From the IMG/VR virus record IMGVR_UViG_3300011116_000526, positions 1-39,754 of that record: 39,754 nucleotides of DNA. One strand, given 5' to 3'. The position numbers were made by a program, and so were the translations under genes. Below are positions 39,618-39,754 of this stretch, one piece after another. The stretch is from a virus. The first letter of the stretch is position 1. Each line of letters opens with the position of its first letter. The notes beneath the pieces are model-generated. The model did no database searches and was not told the DNA's origin. It saw only the letters and a list, made by a program, of their open reading frames with translations.

Positions 39618-39754
39618 GCATTGAACGCACGGATTGCAGACCGAAGTTAGCTGCAAGCCAAGTGGGACTCAGAACCCAGCCGAAACCGATAACTTTGCGC
39701 AGCCAGACCGCTAGAAACGCCGCCGTAACTGCGCGAGAGGGCCACGGGGATCTG
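39618..39754. other. Right edge, no firm gene; several short stem-loops
   Basis: I see no well-supported gene in these 137 bases. Both strands have a frame open to the window edge without a supported start. Two inverted repeats are visible: GGATTGCAG/CTGCAAGCC (39631-39639 and 39651-39659, eight of nine pairs) and TGCGCAG/CTGCGCG (39696-39702 and 39729-39735). This may be a leader, a structured RNA or the edge of a gene extending to the right. Confidence 0.4.

Overview
The window is a stretch of a tailed bacteriophage genome. Nearly every base is coding, genes are joined by ATGA, TGATG or TAATG stop/start overlaps, and many short proteins look like virion-associated families common in environmental phages. 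No tail sheath or tape-measure protein is visible. There is a tail-tube/adaptor-like pair, a nozzle-like protein and a giant 2233-residue internal/polyvalent protein, so a short-tailed (podovirus-type) particle is the best inference. Several small-protein families (the EPVAW...PLYTAPPKREWVGLTDEE type, the LRDYLAA...ADAMLRERE type, and small DUF6321/DUF6496-like proteins) are typical of phages of freshwater Proteobacteria. The host assignment is inference. Terminase, portal, major capsid protein, polymerase and integrase are not in the window; capsid and packaging genes probably lie left of position 1.

Layout. (1) 1-11315, + strand: small basic and membrane proteins, a 1454-residue proline-rich/coiled-coil giant, two HNH-type endonucleases (6923 and 8789), a tail-tube-like protein, a zinc-ribbon protein and an adaptor-like protein. 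(2) 11317-16978: tail fibre or spike genes. One is a 1221-residue fibre with YadA-like repeats and a peptidase S74 self-cleaving chaperone; the other is a 619-residue protein with two repeated carbohydrate-binding-like modules. (3) 16987-19441: the lysis region, with three small membrane proteins, a third HNH endonuclease and a GH24 lysozyme. (4) 19445-33356: a nozzle-like protein, further virion proteins and the giant polyvalent protein with HExxH, ParB-like and PLxRFG motifs. (5) 33338-38797, - strand: a tightly overlapping early-type operon of about 16 genes. It carries a full recombination set: Cas4-like PD-(D/E)XK nuclease, ERF-family annealing protein, an SSB-like protein with an acidic tail, and a Ref-type nuclease, together with two small putative DNA-binding proteins. 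(6) 38798-38869: a divergent control region with an inverted repeat. (7) 38870-39606, + strand: a Holliday-junction-resolvase-like nuclease and two small genes, then a structured stretch with terminator-like hairpins up to the window edge.

The + strand block up to 33356 would build the virion and lyse the cell. The - strand block and the right-hand + strand genes would handle DNA recombination and early functions, diverging from the 38.8-kb control region. The most unusual signals are an identical 22-bp perfect palindrome present twice 26.8 kb apart, a short C-terminal DGxAxRGKTxGK-type motif shared by consecutive small proteins, three nuclease genes stitched into translational overlaps, and a long nested RNA-like hairpin at 39539-39617.
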